Below, in pieces: positions 54,554 to 58,329 of a stretch of DNA of 58,329 bases. The notes beneath the pieces are model-generated. The model was not told where the DNA came from. It was given only the letters and a program-made list of their open reading frames with translations, and searched no databases. The DNA lies in the NCBI RefSeq assembly GCF_000377405.1, contig NZ_KB905029.1, positions 1 to 58,329 of the forward strand, written 5' to 3'. Source of the stretch: Thioalkalivibrio sp. ALE31 (GTDB taxonomy: Bacteria; Pseudomonadota; Gammaproteobacteria; Ectothiorhodospirales; Ectothiorhodospiraceae). Position numbers and translations under genes: made by a program. Position 1 is the stretch's first letter, and every line of letters begins with the position of its first letter.

Positions 54554-56515
54554 TCAGAATTCCACGGTCCAGTTGGCCCATAGCGTTCGCCCCGGATCGT
54601 TGATGGAGCGTGTCGCGGTGCCGAGCTCGGCCTGACCGCGCTGGATATGCTCGCGGTAGCTGCGGTCGAACAGGTTGTCGATACCGAAGGTGACCCGCGA
54701 GTTTCCGAAGACCTCCATCCCGGCATAGACCGCGACGGTGGCAAATCCGGGCGTTTCCTCGGTATCAAAGCTGTAGATGGTGCCGTGATCGAGGTGGATG
54801 CGGTCCTGGCGCGCAACGCCGCGCACCTGCGCCCCGGCAAAGCGGTTCCCGGCCGCGTACTCCAGGCCCAGGGTGAGCTCGGCGGGGGGCGTCTGTGCCA
54901 GGGGCACGCCATCACTGTCATTCCGAGCGCGTACCCAGGCTGCGCCGGCGCGGGCGGTCCAGTGCTGGTGCAGCGCCCAGGCCAGGTCCAGCTCTGCGCC
55001 ATAGGTGGTGGCATCGACATTACGCGCCTCGGGGGCCTCGCGGGCGATCAGGATGTAGTCATCGAACTGACCGTAGAACACGGCCAGCGATCCGGTCAGA
55101 TCGCCATGATGGACCTGTACTCCCAGATCGAACTGGGTGAGCGTCTCGGTCTCCAGCTCGAACACGCGACGGCGTTCCCAGAAGTCGGCGGCGCGTTCGG
55201 CCCGCCCGATACCCAGGTACCCGGTGGCCGGCCAGGCCGCGAAGTCCTGTTCGACCCGCAGGAAGCCGCTCATCTGGTTGCTGCTGTCGACGCTCCCGGC
55301 CGCGGCCCCGCCGAATCCGTTTTCGTCCTGGGCCGCGGCCCGCGAGCGATCCATGCGCAGCCCCGTGACCAGGCGGCGGGTGTCCGTCAGCGGATACTCC
55401 AGCTCCGCGAACACGCCGGTATCGCGGAACCGGGCGGTGTCGTTGCGTGGCACGTCACGCCAGCCGAACGCCGCCATGCCCATCAGGCGGTTGTCGCGGT
55501 GCCGGTTGCGCTGATATTCGGCCCCCGCGTGCAGCAGGGCCTCGCCCGGCAGCACGAAATCAGCGGCGAGGCGCGCCCCGGTCGTGACACGGTCGGGGTA
55601 GCGGACCATCGGCATGCCCGGTGGCTCGCGCAGCGTGAAGTTGTCCATCACGTGGTCGATTTCGTTGTAGAAGACCCGGGCCTCGATCTGGTCCAGCCAG
55701 GGTGCGAGGCGCTCTCGGGTCACGGCCAGGCTGTAGCCATTGCGCTCGAATTGCGTGCCGTCCATGCCCCGATCGTCGTAGGCGGCTTCGGCATCCGAGC
55801 GGTCCAGGGTAAACTCGACCAGAGTGTCGTCATCCGGGCGCCATCCGACAATGCCGGTGCCACTCCAGCGCGAGTACTGCGAGTGCACGGTATTCCCGTC
55901 ACCATCGCGATAGTCGGACTGGTCGGACAGGGTGCCAATGCCGCGGATGTAGCCGTGCTCGTTCCCGGTCGCGATATCCGTGACCAGATCGAAGCGGTCG
56001 AAGCGACCCACAGTGATCCCCGTAAAGCCCCGGACCTCTCCGGCGGTTTCGAACCGCGGGGCCTCGCGCTCGAAGCGCACCACGCCGGCGGGGCTGGCAC
56101 CATAGCGAACGCTCTGCGGTCCCTTGGTGACCTCGATATGCTCATAGGCCTGGGGGTAGACATAGGCGGTTGGCGGGTCCATCCGCCCTTCACAGCCGCC
56201 GAGGATCGGGGCGTTGTCCAGCAGGATCGACAGGCGCGAGCCGCCCAGCCCACGCAGCTCCGGGTCTCCACTGGTGCCGCCCTTGCGGCTAACCGTGAAC
56301 CCCGGGATGAAGCCGAGATAGGCGCCGCCGTCGTGGGCGGGCAGCGGCAGGCGGGGCTGGCGCGGGTCGGTGGTCACCACGCCTGGACCGGTCATGGGCG
56401 AAGCCGTAATAACCACCGGGCTCAGCCGCGGCAGTTCATCGGCTGCCAGGGGCATAACGGCGAGTATCAGGCCCGCACCCATCAGACAGCCCGGCAAGGC
56501 GTATCGCGCTTTCAT
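54554..56515 (-). CDS. TonB-dependent copper receptor (OprC/NosA type)
   Basis: The 653-residue outer-membrane protein has a signal peptide, a plug domain with LRGLGGSRLSILLDNAPILGG-like sequence split around GGCEGRMDPPTAYVYPQAY (the copper-receptor signature), and a 22-strand barrel ending in WANWTVEF with an aromatic C-terminal residue. It brings copper across the outer membrane using TonB energy. AAAGGAG lies nine bases before the ATG. A sigma-54 promoter lies about 40 bases upstream. Confidence 0.92.
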   Translation of the reverse strand: MKARYALPGCLMGAGLILAVMPLAADELPRLSPVVITASPMTGPGVVTTDPRQPRLPLPAHDGGAYLGFIPGFTVSRKGGTSGDPELRGLGGSRLSILLDNAPILGGCEGRMDPPTAYVYPQAYEHIEVTKGPQSVRYGASPAGVVRFEREAPRFETAGEVRGFTGITVGRFDRFDLVTDIATGNEHGYIRGIGTLSDQSDYRDGDGNTVHSQYSRWSGTGIVGWRPDDDTLVEFTLDRSDAEAAYDDRGMDGTQFERNGYSLAVTRERLAPWLDQIEARVFYNEIDHVMDNFTLREPPGMPMVRYPDRVTTGARLAADFVLPGEALLHAGAEYQRNRHRDNRLMGMAAFGWRDVPRNDTARFRDTGVFAELEYPLTDTRRLVTGLRMDRSRAAAQDENGFGGAAAGSVDSSNQMSGFLRVEQDFAAWPATGYLGIGRAERAADFWERRRVFELETETLTQFDLGVQVHHGDLTGSLAVFYGQFDDYILIAREAPEARNVDATTYGAELDLAWALHQHWTARAGAAWVRARNDSDGVPLAQTPPAELTLGLEYAAGNRFAGAQVRGVARQDRIHLDHGTIYSFDTEETPGFATVAVYAGMEVFGNSRVTFGIDNLFDRSYREHIQRGQAELGTATRSINDPGRTLWANWTVEF

Positions 56516-56554
56516 TGCATCCTGCTCCTTTGTCCATCAGGAGCCAGGACAGGG

Positions 56555-56569
56555 GCAAACCCCGTGCCA
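56555..56569 (-). promoter_or_regulatory. Sigma-54 (-24/-12) promoter of the copper receptor operon
   Basis: On the minus strand TGGCACG-N4-TTGC has the exact RpoN consensus, with GG at 56568-56567 and GC at 56556-56555, ten bases apart. Transcription would start near 56543, giving a leader of about 28 bases before the receptor ATG that contains its AAAGGAG site. A divergent sigma-54 activator gene lies upstream. Confidence 0.85.
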
Positions 56570-56647
56570 GCCCGCGTGGGCCCTCTCAACACACTGTTCG
56601 GAGGAGTGTTTTGCGCGCGGTCGCTCCGTGGGAGCCTACGCCGAGGG

Positions 56648-56663
56648 TGTGGCAAATGCCATA
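56648..56663. promoter_or_regulatory. Candidate activator-binding site (enhancer)
   Basis: TGGCA-AA-TGCCA at 56650-56661 is a 12-bp inverted repeat with two further pairing bases outside. It is about 81 bases upstream of the -24 element of the receptor promoter, the usual place for an enhancer-binding protein to bind. The neighbouring activator gene is the likely ligand. Confidence 0.45.
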
Positions 56664-56777
56664 CCGGGCGCGGCAAAGCTCGCACTTTGACTGCTGCCGC
56701 GCCGCGTCGCATGCCTTGCCAGACGGGGCGGGTCCGGGCAGGCTTTCAGTCCTGTTAATCCGGTTAGATGTTGTCTG

Positions 56778-57728
56778 ATGGACGTCCCTCCCGAACTGAT
56801 TGGTGACTCCCCCGAACTGCAGGCGCTGATGCGGCAGGCGAATCTGGTTGCGCGTACCGACGCGACCGTATTGGTTCAGGGCGAGAGCGGAACCGGCAAG
56901 GAACGGCTGGCGCGCCGGATCCATGCGCACAGTCGGCGCAGTGCGGCACCGCTGATCAGCGTGAACTGCGCGTCCCTGCCGGCCGATCTGGTCGAGTCGG
57001 AGCTGTTCGGTCACCGTCGCGGGGCCTTCACCGGGGCACACGAGGCCCAGTCCGGCCTGATTCGCCAGGCCGATGGCGGCACCCTGCTGCTTGACGAGAT
57101 CGCCGAATTGCCTCCCGGGGCACAGGCCAAGCTGCTGCGTTTTCTGGAGAGCGGCGAATGCCAGCCGCTGGGGGCGGCTCGCCCCGAGAAGGTGGATGTC
57201 CGCATCATCGCCGCGACCCACCAAGACCTGAACCAGCATGTGACCGAGGGCCGGTTCCGCGCGGATCTGTTCTTTCGCCTGTTTGTGGTGCCGCTGGAAA
57301 TGCCACCCTTGCGGCAGCGCCAGGGCGATGTGCGGCGTCTGGTGGAGCATTTCCGCCTGGAGCTCGCCACCGCCCATGAGCTTGAACCACCACACTTCAC
57401 GCCAGAGCTGGTGCGCTGGCTCGAATGCTGGCCATGGCCTGGTAACGTGCGTGAGCTGAAGAACCTGGTCGAGCGCTGTGTGATCTTCATGGCCGGTCAG
57501 ACGATCCGGCCGCAGGATCTGCCTGATTCCTGGATGCAGTCGCCGCGCGACCAAAAACACGGCCCGTGGGTGATCCCGCCCGACGGTCTGAGCCTGGAAC
57601 GCCTGGAGATCGACCTGATCCGGCAGGCCCTGGAGCGTACCGCCGGCAATCGCTCGCGCGCTGCCCGCCTGCTCGGGATCACACGCGACACCCTGCTGTA
57701 TCGCATGAAGAAGAACGCGATTTCATAG
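56778..57728 (+). CDS. Sigma-54 activator with AAA+ and Fis domains, no sensor domain
   Basis: The 316-residue enhancer-binding protein starts straight at the AAA+ domain. Walker A is GESGTGKE (35-42), the sigma-54 contact loop GAFTGA is at 82-87, and Walker B LLLDE at 103-107. The C-terminus is a Fis-type HTH (NRSRAARLLGITRDTLLYRM, about 291-310). PspF has the same layout; regulation there is by a partner protein. The gene is divergent from the copper receptor, whose promoter has the matching -24/-12 form. No ribosome binding site is obvious. Confidence 0.92.
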   Translation: MDVPPELIGDSPELQALMRQANLVARTDATVLVQGESGTGKERLARRIHAHSRRSAAPLISVNCASLPADLVESELFGHRRGAFTGAHEAQSGLIRQADGGTLLLDEIAELPPGAQAKLLRFLESGECQPLGAARPEKVDVRIIAATHQDLNQHVTEGRFRADLFFRLFVVPLEMPPLRQRQGDVRRLVEHFRLELATAHELEPPHFTPELVRWLECWPWPGNVRELKNLVERCVIFMAGQTIRPQDLPDSWMQSPRDQKHGPWVIPPDGLSLERLEIDLIRQALERTAGNRSRAARLLGITRDTLLYRMKKNAIS

Positions 57729-57886
57729 CCCCTGCCCGCCCGGCTCTCGGTGTTGTCTTCGGGTAGGTATCGGTGCTTTTACCCCTCCGGCAAACGACGT
57801 GCTCTGGGGCAGTTTATCCCCCGCTCAAACCCGGCCCACGGACCCTGCCCAGACGGGCACCTTCCATTCGGTGGGCGCGTGGTCTC
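57729..57886. other. Spacer between the sigma-54 activator and an IS256-family element
   Basis: I see no gene in this 158-base stretch. It is the host flank of the insertion sequence. ctcggtgttg and similar runs give no clear terminator. Confidence 0.4.
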
Positions 57887-57916
57887 GGAGTAGTGTGCTG
57901 AGTTGTGTGCAGAAGC
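57887..57916 (+). repeat. Probable left inverted repeat of the IS256-family element
   Basis: The segment GGAGTAGTGTGCTGAG followed by TTGTGTGCAGAAGC resembles IS256-family ends, which have TTGTGT and an A-rich run near base 22. The transposase ATG is about 100 bases inside. The right end is outside the window, so the repeat cannot be confirmed. Confidence 0.45.
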
Positions 57917-57988
57917 TGGCAGGAGGTGAGCGGCCATGGTATTCGGGTTGGTTAGCGACCACCGGAACCCCTCAAGGAGGGCGAGACC

Positions 57989-58329
57989 ATGACCACTCAC
58001 AAGAGCCAGGCTACTGCGGATCGCACGTCACTGCGAGCGCTTTTGGGGACGGACGAGGAACTGATGCGCACGCTGGTGCGCGAGGCGGTCCAGCAGGTCC
58101 TGGAGGCCGAGATGAGCGACCAGCTCCAGGCGGCGCCGGGCGAGCGCACCGAGGGCCGCCTGGGCTACCGGGCCGGGTACTACCCGCGCACCCTGATCAC
58201 GCGCGTGGGCAAGCTGGAGTTGCGGGTCCCCCGGGACCGCAACGGCCAGTTCTCCACCAGCCTGTTCGAGCGCTATCAGCGCTCGGAGAAGGCGCTGGTC
58301 TCGGCCCTGATGGAGATGTATGTCCAGGG
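57989..58329 (+). CDS. IS256-family transposase, 5' part (cut by window end)
   Basis: The first 113 codons are present and the frame is open to the window end. The sequence begins MTTHKSQATADRTSLRALLG and has the IS256 (Mutator-like) opening with LVREAVQQVLEAEMSDQL, GYRAGYYPRTLITRVGKLEL and VPRDRNGQFSTSLFERYQRSEKAL. IS256 transposases are DDE enzymes of about 400 residues; the catalytic residues lie beyond the window. AAGGAGG precedes the ATG. Confidence 0.9.
   Translation, partial: MTTHKSQATADRTSLRALLGTDEELMRTLVREAVQQVLEAEMSDQLQAAPGERTEGRLGYRAGYYPRTLITRVGKLELRVPRDRNGQFSTSLFERYQRSEKALVSALMEMYVQ

Overview
The window is GC-rich and densely coded, and reads like a free-living gammaproteobacterium. 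The gene set is System II cytochrome c biogenesis with cytochrome c4, UbiE/UbiJ/UbiB, SucA/SucB, a pyrophosphate-type phosphofructokinase beside fructose-1,6-bisphosphatase, a secreted DsrE-like protein, and a cytoplasmic NAD(P)-type [NiFe] hydrogenase. My best guess is a sulfur-oxidising Ectothiorhodospiraceae of the Thioalkalivibrio type. This is inferred from gene content, not from a database match. I saw no rRNA, tRNA or CRISPR array.

Layout. 1-508: a 284-bp element with 31-bp terminal inverted repeats, then the cytochrome c4 promoter. 509-5299: cytochrome c4, resB, ccsA, dsbA. 5339-10181: an acetolactate synthase-type enzyme, an endonuclease/exonuclease/phosphatase-fold protein, a cytoplasmic diguanylate cyclase and a PfkB sugar kinase. 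10255-14691: an accessory stretch with a RES/Xre toxin-antitoxin pair, a hydrogenase maturation protease, a second toxin-antitoxin pair and an AT-richer anti-phage dCTP deaminase (AvcD type). 14692-19204: a five-gene hydrogenase operon that includes a cyclic-nucleotide-binding-fold protein, divergent from D-lactate dehydrogenase. 20366-30760: chromate transporter, fbp, pfp, a GDCCVxC protein, a PA2779/PA2778 pair, coaD, ferredoxin, ggt, rpsT and the DsrE-like protein. 31123-37707: uvrD, sucA, sucB. 37731-46504: a REP-like hairpin, a PhnD-like binding protein overlapping a membrane diguanylate cyclase, the ubiquinone genes, a DMT exporter, a desaturase and a receiver-like protein. 46696-52314: a DUF3024 gene followed by hypA-hypF-hypC-hypD-hypE and a small His-rich membrane protein. 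52317-57728: acetyltransferase, PDC-sensor protein, and a copper module (PCuAC chaperone plus TonB receptor) divergent from a sigma-54 activator. 57887-58329: the left end of an IS256-family insertion sequence.

How it fits together. The hydrogenase (14692-19204), its protease (11403-11882) and the Hyp proteins (47054-51962) together make a soluble NAD(P)-linked hydrogenase. D-lactate dehydrogenase, the acetolactate-type synthase and PPi-PFK/FBPase would let stored sugar be fermented without oxygen, with the hydrogenase as redox valve. The hyp set has no hypB, and its HypA lacks the zinc ribbon, so nickel insertion must differ from the standard route. The defence segment lies between hydA and its protease on the same strand, which looks like insertion into an older hydrogenase operon. 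The copper receptor has a textbook -24/-12 promoter facing a sensorless sigma-54 activator, so copper uptake appears to be controlled by this two-gene circuit.
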